Shown: in pieces, positions 1 to 6,063 of the stretch
Numbering within the stretch: the first letter of the stretch is position 1
Layout: each line of letters opens with the position of its first letter
NCBI GenBank assembly: GCA_023425865.1
Contig: JAFABV010000093.1
Span: 1-12,286 of the forward strand
From: Bacteroidota bacterium
GTDB lineage: Bacteria; Bacteroidota; Bacteroidia; Bacteroidales; Bacteroidaceae
DNA length: 12,286 nucleotides
Direction: 5' to 3'
Program-made: the position numbers and the translations under genes
Notes under the pieces: generated by a model
Told to the model about the DNA's origin: nothing
The model's input: only the letters and a program-made list of their open reading frames with translations
Database searches by the model: none

Positions 1-278
1 CCCGGCGCAACTTGAAGTGAGTAACGGCCATCAATATCGGTCACGGCATTGGCCGTGACACCCTTGGCCACCACAGACGCGCCGATAATGGGGTCGCCCG
101 CGGCATCTTTTACGGTACCACTAATACGCTGTTGTTGTTCAATACTTGTAATTGCATTAACCCCACCACTGGCTAATGAGGTAACAGGAGTAAAGGTCAG
201 GAAGCCTACGGCAAAGGTCATCGCCATGCATCCGGTCGTCAACTGCGGACGAATCCGCCGAATGTTTTTTCCTTTCAT
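1..278 (-). CDS. SusC/RagA-family TonB-dependent outer-membrane receptor, N-terminal part
   Basis: This is the first 92 codons of a gene that runs off the left edge. It starts at an ATG (276-278) and opens MKGKNIRRIRPQLTTG, a basic stretch followed by a hydrophobic signal-peptide core (CMAMTFAVGFLTFTPV, about residues 17-32). After a linker comes RISGTVKDAAGDPIIGASV and then VTDIDGRYSL, the hallmark of the carboxypeptidase-D regulatory-like domain (CarboxypepD_reg-like) that precedes the plug in SusC/RagA receptors. Such receptors sit in the outer membrane with a SusD-type lipoprotein and import glycans or peptides using TonB energy. The plug, the barrel and any susD partner lie outside the window, so the substrate cannot be named. 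A TAnnTTTG promoter element lies about 60 bases upstream, and a repeat-bounded segment lies further up. The family call is firm; the subfamily is unknown. Confidence 0.85.
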   Translation of the reverse strand, partial: MKGKNIRRIRPQLTTGCMAMTFAVGFLTFTPVTSLASGGVNAITSIEQQQRISGTVKDAAGDPIIGASVVAKGVTANAVTDIDGRYSLQVAP

Positions 279-339
279 AGTAGTTCAATAAGTTTATAAA
301 TAAGAGTTAAAAGAATTTCACTTGGTTAGCTTGATAATG

Positions 340-347
340 CAAATATA
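340..347 (-). promoter_or_regulatory. Bacteroidetes -7 promoter element for the SusC-family gene
   Basis: On the minus strand this reads TATATTTG followed by C, an exact match to the Bacteroidetes TAnnTTTG -7 consensus. It lies about 60 bases upstream of the start at 278, in AT-rich DNA. A TTTG lies upstream but only 12 bases away, too close for the usual -33 spacing, so only the -7 half is well supported. Confidence 0.5.
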
Positions 348-497
348 ACAAGATATTTTCAAACGCGACCATAAATTTGAGAATATTTTTAATTGTTTGT
401 TATATTTCGTTATATTACTGTCCGCTAAACATATCTTTCACCCCATTTTTACGGATTTGGACGTTTGACAAGCCCCCTTGCGGATTCTTATCTCGGC

Positions 498-674
498 TGT
501 CCGCTAAAAAATGTGCGTTGTATTTGACATTGAAGCAATGAAAGCATGCCATTTTTTGTACTTTTCATCCATTTTCTGAGGCTTTAAGCCTGAAATGGTC
601 TGTCTACACATCCCAAATGTCGGCTGTCCGACAAAACAATCATTTGTAAACAGGGCTTGATTTTTTAGCGGACA
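498..674. repeat. 177-bp segment bounded by perfect 15-bp inverted repeats (MITE or invertible segment)
   Basis: TGTCCGCTAAAAAAT at 498-512 recurs exactly as its reverse complement at 660-674. The 147 bases between hold a further related sequence, TGTCCGACAAA, at 625-635, and no gene I recognise. The only open frame, 504-692 on the minus strand, gives a 62-residue peptide with no recognisable domain and runs through one of the repeats, so I do not call it a gene. Terminal inverted repeats on a short non-coding segment fit a miniature transposable element. The position about 220 bases upstream of a SusC-type gene also fits an invertible regulatory segment of the kind known in Bacteroides. Bases alone do not decide between them. 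The matching TGTCCGCTAAA at 419-429 lies outside the element. Confidence 0.55.
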
Positions 675-1144
675 CCAATAATATAGAATCATCCGATGAC
701 TTGGGGCTTCTCATTTAGCCCGCCCGCCCATGCCATAGGCGCAGAAGGCACGTGAAACGGCAGCTTTGGGGCTCATAACTGCCCCATTTATCATGATTAA
801 ACCCATGGTTTACACCTGCTTAACGGGCGGTTTACGACAGGCACCATACTTTACAGGTAAAGAAATAATCTGGTACGGATTGGTAAACCTGCCCATAATG
901 CGTTTGCATGTACAAGTCTTCTAAAAACTGAAAAGGACAGATGCCCGGTGCTGTGAAGAGCATAGGGCGAACATGGCAGTCGCTGTAGCGTGGCAGGAGG
1001 CCGAGAGACTACCTCATGGTGAAAAACCAGAAATGGCGCGTACGTGCCTTCTTTGGCATCCAGCTATGACGGCAGGAATAATTTTACCACCCACTTGTGA
1101 AACATCTCGCCTGACGCACGAAGCCTTAAAAAGCACAAAAAAAC
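675..1144. other. Non-coding stretch rich in small hairpins; possible structured RNA
   Basis: I find no convincing gene here. Open frames crossing it are antisense or frame-shifted continuations of the oxidoreductase gene. It holds several inverted repeats: TGGGGC/GCCCCA (767-772 and 781-786), TAAACC/GGTTTA (798-803 and 807-812) and GGGCGGTTTAC against GTAAACCTGCCC (825-835 and 883-894, one interruption). It also holds a two-part stem at 943-968, GAGG/CCTC (997-1000 and 1012-1015), TGGT-GAAAA-ACCA (1017-1029) and a near-palindrome at 1035-1048. The stretch ends at a terminator-like hairpin (1145-1175) lying before the next gene's own promoter. That order suggests a short untranslated plus-strand transcript, but no known RNA family is recognised and no perfect promoter is seen. 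TGCGTTTG at 899-906 is one base off the -7 consensus. Confidence 0.25.
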
Positions 1145-1175
1145 GGAGAACGGGCCACCGTTCTCCTGCCATTTT
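1145..1175. terminator. Intrinsic terminator-like hairpin upstream of the oxidoreductase gene
   Basis: GGAGAACG (1145-1152) and CGTTCTCC (1159-1166) form a perfect 8-bp stem with a 6-base loop, followed by TGCC and five T. On the left the stem is preceded by a long A-rich run, so it could also act on the minus strand. It lies before the -7 element at 1179-1186, so it would end a transcript arriving from the left rather than the oxidoreductase mRNA. Confidence 0.5.
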
Positions 1176-1178
1176 TCG

Positions 1179-1186
1179 TAACTTTG
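1179..1186 (+). promoter_or_regulatory. Bacteroidetes -7 promoter element for the oxidoreductase gene
   Basis: TAACTTTG followed by C is an exact TAnnTTTG match, 30 bases before the ATG at 1217. No clear TTTG is seen at the expected -33 position, because the terminator-like hairpin occupies that space. Confidence 0.55.
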
Positions 1187-1216
1187 CCCGACAAGAATCA
1201 AGTAAAGCAACAGATC

Positions 1217-1786
1217 ATGAAGAATGTATTGATAGTGTCGGGACATACCGACCTCAACGACTCGGTAGCCAACGACCTTGTGCTCCGCAGACTCAAGACC
1301 CAGTTCCCGCAAGCCGAATACACGGTGCTCAGCGAACTGTACCCCGACTTCAACATCGACGTCGAGGCCGAGCAGCAGAAGCTGCGCCGCGCCGACATCG
1401 TGGTGTGGCAGTTTCCCGTGTTCTGGTACAGCATGCCCTCGATCATGCACCGCTGGGTGGAGGATGTGTTTGTACATGGCTTCTCGCACGGCTCCACGGG
1501 CACGGCGCTGAAGGGCAAGAAGCTCATCGCCTCGTTCACCACCGGCGGTCCGGCCGAATACTACACCCACGAGATGCTGGGCTACACCATCGAGGAACTG
1601 CTCATGTCGCAGATACGATCCATCGCCGGGCTGTGCGGCATGGAGGTCGAAGACTTTGTCTTCACCGGCGGCGTGTCGTACAACCTGCGCACCACCCCCG
1701 AGAATCTTGAGGAAATCAAGCAACTGGCCAACCGTCATGCCGACCGCCTGATAGAGGAGATAAGCGAGTTGGAAACAAGGGGCTGA
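1217..1786 (+). CDS. NAD(P)H-dependent oxidoreductase, flavodoxin-like fold (Flavodoxin_2 / MdaB-KefF type)
   Basis: A 189-residue protein, the usual size for the Flavodoxin_2 family of FMN- or FAD-dependent NAD(P)H quinone reductases. It starts MKNVLIVSGHTDLNDSV: a beta strand followed by the short loop that binds flavin phosphate. Residues about 52-75 read RRADIVVWQFPVFWYSMPSI, close to the family pattern of 'aD.iv.qfPl.Wys.Pa.lK.w'. The segment KKLIASFTTGGPAEYY (about 104-119) matches the second flavin-contacting strand and loop. Members are soluble cytoplasmic enzymes that reduce quinones or other electrophiles by two electrons. The ATG at 1217 is preferred over the in-frame TTG at 1184, which overlaps the -7 element. 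The gene is single, with its own promoter and a strong terminator at 1944-2000. The natural substrate cannot be told from sequence. Confidence 0.85.
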   Translation: MKNVLIVSGHTDLNDSVANDLVLRRLKTQFPQAEYTVLSELYPDFNIDVEAEQQKLRRADIVVWQFPVFWYSMPSIMHRWVEDVFVHGFSHGSTGTALKGKKLIASFTTGGPAEYYTHEMLGYTIEELLMSQIRSIAGLCGMEVEDFVFTGGVSYNLRTTPENLEEIKQLANRHADRLIEEISELETRG

Positions 1787-1943
1787 GCTTTGGGGGCTGA
1801 AAGGCCATGCCTTGGAAAGCCGCAGATGCCATCCTTGGCCATCAGAAGCCGCTTGCCATCGACGTCTTGCCTGGCCGGCACTGCCCCAAACACCCTGTTT
1901 CAAGCCAAGAGAGGTAAATATCTCCACCGGCCATAACACACGA

Positions 1944-2000
1944 AAACCATCCGAGGTATGCTGCTCAAGACGCAGGCATGCTCCTCGGATGGTTTGTTTT
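1944..2000. terminator. Bidirectional intrinsic terminator between convergent units
   Basis: AAACCATCCGAGG (1944-1956) pairs perfectly with CCTCGGATGGTTT (1983-1995), giving a 13-bp stem. A second stem inside it, around ATGCTGC and GCAGGCAT, extends the structure. On the plus strand it runs into TTTGTTTTATT. On the minus strand the stem ends in four T. It sits between the oxidoreductase gene (+) and the thiamine operon (-), so it probably serves both, most strongly the plus strand. Confidence 0.8.
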
Positions 2001-2063
2001 ATTAGTAGTTAAGTTAGCTCAGTTGTGTTTTGGTCAGATTATTATTATGTCTGTTTATTCTTG

Positions 2064-2717
2064 TTACAGCTTCGCGTCGAAAGTCCTGAACACCATATAC
2101 TGTCCATCGCCGTCGAGTGTCACCTCATCGGCCACGGCCTCGTTGAGCGTGCCTTGCCACCATTGCTGATAGCAAAACGGCGACCACCGGAAGCCTTCAC
2201 CAGATAGGCGCGTGCAGCTGAGGTTGAAGATGCTCACTTGCTGACGGGCAAAAGTGCCAAAGACGCTGCGCCCTGAAGCTGCCACAAAATAGCCATAGTC
2301 AGTTACCAGCACAGGCTCTACCCCCATCTCGAAGGCATAATGTGCCAGCAGAGAGATATTGCCCAAGGTATGGTCCTCGCGTTTGCCCGTAGTGCCCAGG
2401 TATGCCAGTCGGTGCAGTCCTTGCTCTAAACAATGCCGCGTGGCCTTGGTCAGGTCATTGCTATCTTGCTCTTTCACGAGGTGCAGTATGTCGGCATAGC
2501 GTTGCTGAAACTCTGGCGAGAGCGAGTCACCATCGCCCACAATGGCATGGGGATGCCCGCCACGGGATATGTATTGTGCCCCGGCACCGTCGCAACAGCA
2601 CACGTAAGGTGCCTGTCGCAACAAGGCCAATGCCACCGAATGACGGGGGAAATCGCCATCGCCTAAGACCACGGCATCTACCGACGTTTGCGCCGTAAGC
2701 AGCGGGAAATCTATCAT
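2064..2717 (-). CDS. thiN: Thiamine pyrophosphokinase (ThiN/Tnr3 type)
   Basis: A 217-residue enzyme that transfers pyrophosphate from ATP to thiamine, giving thiamine pyrophosphate in the cytoplasm. Family motifs appear in order: VVLGDGDFP near the N-terminus, CCCDGA (about 38-43), IVGDGDSL (about 58-65, the metal/ATP loop, usually GDFDS), KEQDSNDLTKA (about 81-91, usually DQ..TDl.Ka) and GTTGKREDHTLGN (about 108-120, usually Ga.GgR.DH.l.N), which binds substrate. The C-terminal half is the expected beta-rich thiamine-binding domain. I use the ATG at 2717 rather than an upstream ATG at 2747. It follows a strong AAGGAGG site at a good distance and overlaps the permease stop codon by four bases (ATGA), suggesting translational coupling. 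It is the last gene of the TPP-riboswitch operon. Bacteroides literature calls the equivalent gene tnr3. Confidence 0.88.
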   Translation of the reverse strand: MIDFPLLTAQTSVDAVVLGDGDFPRHSVALALLRQAPYVCCCDGAGAQYISRGGHPHAIVGDGDSLSPEFQQRYADILHLVKEQDSNDLTKATRHCLEQGLHRLAYLGTTGKREDHTLGNISLLAHYAFEMGVEPVLVTDYGYFVAASGRSVFGTFARQQVSIFNLSCTRLSGEGFRWSPFCYQQWWQGTLNEAVADEVTLDGDGQYMVFRTFDAKL

Positions 2718-3319
2718 GCCTGTTCCTCCTTCATCATCCTGATCCATTTATAATAGCCCATCACGGCTATCACCACGTAGAGCGCATAGAGCCCGCCCTT
2801 AAAGGGAATGCCCTTATACACATACAGGGCGCTGCTCACCACGTCGACAGCTATCCAAAACACCCACTGTTCCACATACTTCCTCGCCAGCGCCCACAGG
2901 CCCACAAAGCTCAGGGCATTGGTAAAGGCGTCGAGCATCGGCACATTGCTGTTGGTGAAAGTCACCAGCACCCAGTAAGTGACGCCCCAGGCCACCACAA
3001 AAAACAGCACGGCAGGCCCATAGAGGCGCAGCGGCATGTGGGTGATGGGCAGGGGCTGGTCGGCCTTCTGGTGGCGCTTGTGCCCGAACTTCCACACGGC
3101 ATAGCCATACACGGCTGCCAAGGTGTAGTACACGGCCATACCCGCGTCACCATACAGGCCTGCCTGCCAGTAGAGTGCCACGTCGAAGGCGGGCATGATG
3201 ATTCCCACCACCCACAGGGCAATGTGCGCCCTGTACTCAAGATAGATGTAAACCAGCCCGAGTATGGTGGTGAAAATATCCAGCCAATGGAGAGAGAGAT
3301 AGTTGAGGACGTGGGTCAT
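2714..3319 (-). CDS. pnuT: PnuC-family inner-membrane transporter, likely the thiamine transporter PnuT
   Basis: A 201-residue very hydrophobic protein, a normal length for the PnuC family, whose members have about seven membrane helices. Helices are visible at about residues 10-30, 33-50, 58-75, 98-117, 123-142, 148-165 and 170-190. The segment KYVEQWVFWIAVDVVSSALYVYKG carries the family's W..W and Y.KG features. PnuC proteins move vitamin precursors by facilitated diffusion, with trapping by a downstream kinase. PnuC itself handles nicotinamide riboside, and PnuT is the thiamine-linked branch. The thiamine assignment rests on context: a TPP riboswitch upstream, an outer-membrane receptor two bases before its ATG, and a thiamine pyrophosphokinase overlapping its stop codon. 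The sequence alone would only give the family. Confidence 0.88.
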   Translation of the reverse strand: MTHVLNYLSLHWLDIFTTILGLVYIYLEYRAHIALWVVGIIMPAFDVALYWQAGLYGDAGMAVYYTLAAVYGYAVWKFGHKRHQKADQPLPITHMPLRLYGPAVLFFVVAWGVTYWVLVTFTNSNVPMLDAFTNALSFVGLWALARKYVEQWVFWIAVDVVSSALYVYKGIPFKGGLYALYVVIAVMGYYKWIRMMKEEQA

Positions 3320-3321
3320 CG

Positions 3322-5643
3322 TTAGAAGCTGATGGAGAGATGGGCCATCCAGTTGAAGGGTGCCGAGGGCGCAAATCCGGCCTCATACTGGTCGTAGTTG
3401 GCATAAGCAATCACCTTACCCGTAGTATCCTTCTTGAAGTTGGGCGCTGCCCACCCGTTGTTGTCGTACTTGGCGCTGAAGAGGTTGTAGAGCGTCACGC
3501 CCACGGTAGCCTCCTTGATGCCTAACTTTTTCAGCGAGAAGCGGTAAGCCAGGTTGAGGTTGGTGGTGAAGTAGTCGTCGAGCATCATGCCTACGTTCAC
3601 CTCCTTGCCATAGTCGTTTTGCGTGACATAGCTCTTAAAGCCTGTATTGGTGAGATACTGCTCGCCCACGTACTGACTCTGGACGCTGGCCAAGATTCCT
3701 TTATAATTAAAGGTGAAAATATTGTTGAAGAGGAAGTCGGGCGAGAAGCTCAGCGGCGTGTCGCCCAGGTTCACGGCCTCATCGCCCACAGTCACCGTCC
3801 AGTCTTTGGCGCGGTTGCGACTCCAAGTGGCGTTGGCATCCCAACGAAACCACTTCACGGGTTGCCAGGCGGCCTCAAGCTCCACACCCATGCGATAACT
3901 CTTGCCGCTGTTGTCGTTGCTGGCAATCATCTCACCGATGTCATTGAGCTCACCCGTGAGTACGAACTGGTTGCGGTAGTCCATATAGTAGAAGTTCACC
4001 CCTGCCGAGAAGTCCTTGCTCTTAAACTGATACCCCACCTCAAGGTCGTTGAGACGTTCGGCCTTCATGTCTACACCGATATGGTCTTCGTAATCGTTGC
4101 GGGTAGGCTCCTTGTGGCTGATGGCATACGAGGCATAGGCGCGGTGGTTGGGCGTAATCTGGTAGTTGAGTCCGAACTTCGGGTTGAAAAAGTCGTAGCT
4201 GTCGTTCAGTGCGTACACCACCTGCTTCGTGCCATCCCAACTGTCGGTAGGCCCGTTCATCTTATACCCCACATGGCGGTATTGCAGGTCGAGAAACGCG
4301 CCGAGTCCCTTATAGAACTCCCAGTTCACCTTGCCATACACGTTACCGTCGGTCTTCTTGGCATTGTTACGATAGTATTCCAGGTCGGGCAGCACCGTGG
4401 TAGGCGTGGGCACGGCCACAGTGGTTTCGTTGCCAATGGCATCGGCCACACTCTTGTAAGGCGTGCCTGCCCAGACCACCCGACCGAAGTGGTCGCCGTC
4501 GTACTTGTTCCAGCCTCCGCCGAGAGTGGCCGTAATACCTGCCTTGTTATCGTAGTTCAGGCTGGCCACAAAACCGTAGAAGTCATTATCCATTTTCTTC
4601 TGGCGCACCAGGTCGCCCCAAATACCCCAGTCGTTGGTGAGATGATACTGCGCCCACGTGCGTCCGCTCTTGTATTCTTCGTAGTAACCAGCGCCCTTGG
4701 TATAATGCAAAGCCACGTTGAAATTCCAGTTGTCGTTCAGTATTTGGTCCCACAGCAACTGGTAATTCTGCTGATGGTAGTTGTCGGTCTGGTTCTTGTA
4801 ATAGTGCACATTGCCGTCGGCATCGTAGTATTCGCCGCATGAGTTGTATCTACGGCCGTAGAGACTCTGCTCATATTTCGACGCGTAGTTCCAGGCGTGA
4901 TAGGTCTCCTCCTGCCCGTTGAAGGTAATAAACTTCACCATCGTGTGGTCAGAGAAGTAGCCACCTTGCAGGAAGTAAGAGTTGAGTTTCGTCGAAGCGC
5001 GGTCGAGATAACCCTTCGACCCTATATTCGACAGGCGGCCCTGTATGCCCCAGTGCCCGCCCAGCAGCCCTGTGCCGAAGCGCAGGGTCTCTTTGTGCGA
5101 ATAATAGCTACCCCCCGCGAGGTCGAGTGTGAGGTAAGGTGTCACGCCAATGTTCTCGGTCTGCATGTTGATCGACGCGCCAAAGGCACCCGCGCCATTG
5201 GTAGAGGTACCCGCGCCACGCTGTATCTGCATGCTCTGCACGCTCGACGCGATGTCGCCCATGTTGACCCAGAACACCTGCGAGCTCTCGGCATCGTTTA
5301 TCGGCACACCGTTGGCGGTGATGTTGATACGCGAGGGATCTACACCACGCACACGGATGGAGGTGTAGCCTATGGCGTTACCCGCGTCTGAAGTGGTGGT
5401 GACCGATGGTGTCAGCGAGAGCAAGAACGGGACGTCTTGCCCAAAGTTCAACTGACGAATCTGCTCTTGGGTCACGGTCTTAAACGCCATGGGCGTCTTG
5501 GCATTGGCGCGGGTAGAAGTCACCTGCACGCCCTGCAGCTCAAATGTACGCAGTGAGTCTGTGTCGTCGCCATTGGCATTTGCGCCAAAAGCGGTACCTA
5601 CCCCTTGCAGGGCAGCACACAACAATAATAGTTTTTTGTCCAT
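3322..5643 (-). CDS. TonB-dependent outer-membrane receptor, probably for thiamine (OMR1/OMthi type)
   Basis: A 773-residue TonB-dependent receptor. MDKKLLLLCAALQGVGTAFG is a signal peptide. A TonB-box-like ELQGVQVTSTRA follows (about 35-46). The plug domain spans roughly 48-165, with VRGVDPSRINITANGVPINDAESSQ in pieces at its centre and IQRGAGTSTNGAGAFGASINM near its end. The remainder is a beta barrel rich in aromatic strands, ending PFNWMAHLSISF with the terminal Phe expected for outer-membrane insertion. Unlike SusC proteins, it has no CarboxypepD_reg-like domain, and no susD partner is adjacent. The ATG at 5643 is chosen over one at 5685 because it gives a proper signal peptide and follows an AAAAGGACC stretch that the riboswitch leader can block. 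It heads the thiamine operon, two bases before the permease gene. Thiamine as ligand is inferred from this context and from the known THI-regulated receptors of Bacteroidetes. Confidence 0.88.
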   Translation of the reverse strand: MDKKLLLLCAALQGVGTAFGANANGDDTDSLRTFELQGVQVTSTRANAKTPMAFKTVTQEQIRQLNFGQDVPFLLSLTPSVTTTSDAGNAIGYTSIRVRGVDPSRINITANGVPINDAESSQVFWVNMGDIASSVQSMQIQRGAGTSTNGAGAFGASINMQTENIGVTPYLTLDLAGGSYYSHKETLRFGTGLLGGHWGIQGRLSNIGSKGYLDRASTKLNSYFLQGGYFSDHTMVKFITFNGQEETYHAWNYASKYEQSLYGRRYNSCGEYYDADGNVHYYKNQTDNYHQQNYQLLWDQILNDNWNFNVALHYTKGAGYYEEYKSGRTWAQYHLTNDWGIWGDLVRQKKMDNDFYGFVASLNYDNKAGITATLGGGWNKYDGDHFGRVVWAGTPYKSVADAIGNETTVAVPTPTTVLPDLEYYRNNAKKTDGNVYGKVNWEFYKGLGAFLDLQYRHVGYKMNGPTDSWDGTKQVVYALNDSYDFFNPKFGLNYQITPNHRAYASYAISHKEPTRNDYEDHIGVDMKAERLNDLEVGYQFKSKDFSAGVNFYYMDYRNQFVLTGELNDIGEMIASNDNSGKSYRMGVELEAAWQPVKWFRWDANATWSRNRAKDWTVTVGDEAVNLGDTPLSFSPDFLFNNIFTFNYKGILASVQSQYVGEQYLTNTGFKSYVTQNDYGKEVNVGMMLDDYFTTNLNLAYRFSLKKLGIKEATVGVTLYNLFSAKYDNNGWAAPNFKKDTTGKVIAYANYDQYEAGFAPSAPFNWMAHLSISF

Positions 5644-5650
5644 TTTTGGT

Positions 5651-5677
5651 CCTTTTGAATAAAACTTATACAAAAGG
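5651..5677 (-). promoter_or_regulatory. Putative translation-sequestering hairpin of the TPP riboswitch
   Basis: In the minus-strand RNA, CCUUUUG (5677-5671) can pair with CAAAAGG (5657-5651) across a 13-base loop. The right arm is the purine-rich segment just before the receptor's ATG at 5643. The left arm overlaps ACCCCUU (5680-5674), which can instead pair with AAGGGGU (5764-5758) at the 5' edge of the TPP aptamer. The two pairings exclude each other, as expected of an on/off platform acting on translation. Confidence 0.5.
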
Positions 5678-5691
5678 GGTATCACCTTGCT

Positions 5692-5764
5692 ATCCTTTCC
5701 TACGCCGGCATTATCCGGATCAGGTTCTGGGTATGATCTCAGCTCGAACTCTCGGGCACCCCTT
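5692..5764 (-). promoter_or_regulatory. TPP riboswitch (THI element)
   Basis: The minus strand carries the conserved THI-box blocks in order: GGGGTGCC, then GCTGAGATCATACCC, GAACCTGATCCGGATAATG and CCGGCGTAGGAAAGG. These are the P2/J3-2 pyrimidine-binding part (CUGAGA) and the P4-P5 pyrophosphate-binding part (ACCUGAUC, AUGCCGGCGUAGGAA) of the TPP aptamer. It lies 50-120 bases upstream of the receptor ATG, downstream of a good promoter. TPP binding normally lowers expression of the genes behind it, here thiamine uptake and phosphorylation. The outer P1 helix looks short. The boundaries are approximate. Confidence 0.95.
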
Positions 5765-5783
5765 GGTTTGCACTTTGCAAACC
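5765..5783 (-). promoter_or_regulatory. Hairpin at the predicted 5' end of the thiamine operon mRNA
   Basis: GGTTTGC and GCAAACC form a perfect 7-bp stem around a 5-base loop, extendable outward (5761-5787) with one mismatch. It lies between the -7 element and the riboswitch, so the transcript would begin in or just before it. It could protect the 5' end or separate the aptamer from the start of the RNA. The inner stem is clear; the role is a guess. Confidence 0.4.
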
Positions 5784-5788
5784 GAGGG

Positions 5789-5796
5789 CAAAATTA
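5789..5796 (-). promoter_or_regulatory. Bacteroidetes -7 promoter element of the thiamine operon
   Basis: On the minus strand TAATTTTG followed by C matches TAnnTTTG exactly. A GTTG lies 18 bases further upstream (near 5815), close to the usual distance for the -33 TTTG box. Transcription would start a few bases before the hairpin and TPP riboswitch. Confidence 0.65.
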
Positions 5797-5889
5797 ACAA
5801 ATTATTCAGTAATACAACTAAAAAATAGAAAGAAAATGCGGAGTGAGTGGTGATAGATGGTAGGCAACAGGGCAAAAAGGGTATGGTTT

Positions 5890-5918
5890 TGTAGCCTCCG
5901 CAAGCCCTATAGGCTACA
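5890..5918. repeat. Small inverted repeat sharing its core with 10771-10795
   Basis: TGTAGCCT (5890-5897) pairs with AGGCTACA (5911-5918). The loop and right arm contain AGCCCTATAGGCT (5903-5915), which occurs again at 10781-10793, also within a hairpin and also after AGCCTC. It lies in the intergenic space between the thiamine operon promoter and the YecH-like gene, which otherwise holds nothing I recognise. Confidence 0.4.
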
Positions 5919-6014
5919 TCTGGCCGGGGTGACGGCGAAGGGGCACAATAACAAAAGAAGTTAAAATGCAAGCCAAGGGCACATATGTTACCCCGTGATG
6001 CACGACAAAAGCGT

Positions 6015-6022
6015 TACCTTCG
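6015..6022 (+). promoter_or_regulatory. Weak -7 promoter element for the YecH-like gene
   Basis: TACCTTCG differs from TAnnTTTG at one base and lies 42 bases before the ATG at 6064. It is the best candidate in this stretch, but the mismatch and the absence of a clear -33 box keep it uncertain. Confidence 0.3.
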
Positions 6023-6063
6023 CAGCCGAATTAACATTATCATTAAAAGAAAGGATAAACAAC

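Noticed and set aside
999..1014. B12-box-like sequence GGCCGAGAGACTACCT as evidence for a cobalamin riboswitch
   Set aside because: An ungapped comparison with AGYCMGRAGACCTGCC matches only 10 of 16 positions, the central GGTG..AATCC and CCCGCAACTGT parts are missing, and the downstream gene has no B12 link.
1064..1939. A 291-residue minus-strand frame across the oxidoreductase gene
   Set aside because: It is antisense to a protein with good flavodoxin-family motifs and would run through a terminator and hairpins; no domain is recognisable.
3619..4842. A 407-residue open frame on the plus strand inside the receptor gene
   Set aside because: It is antisense to a full TonB-dependent receptor with clear domains, has no recognisable motif and no promoter, and its composition is what the opposite strand's codon use produces.
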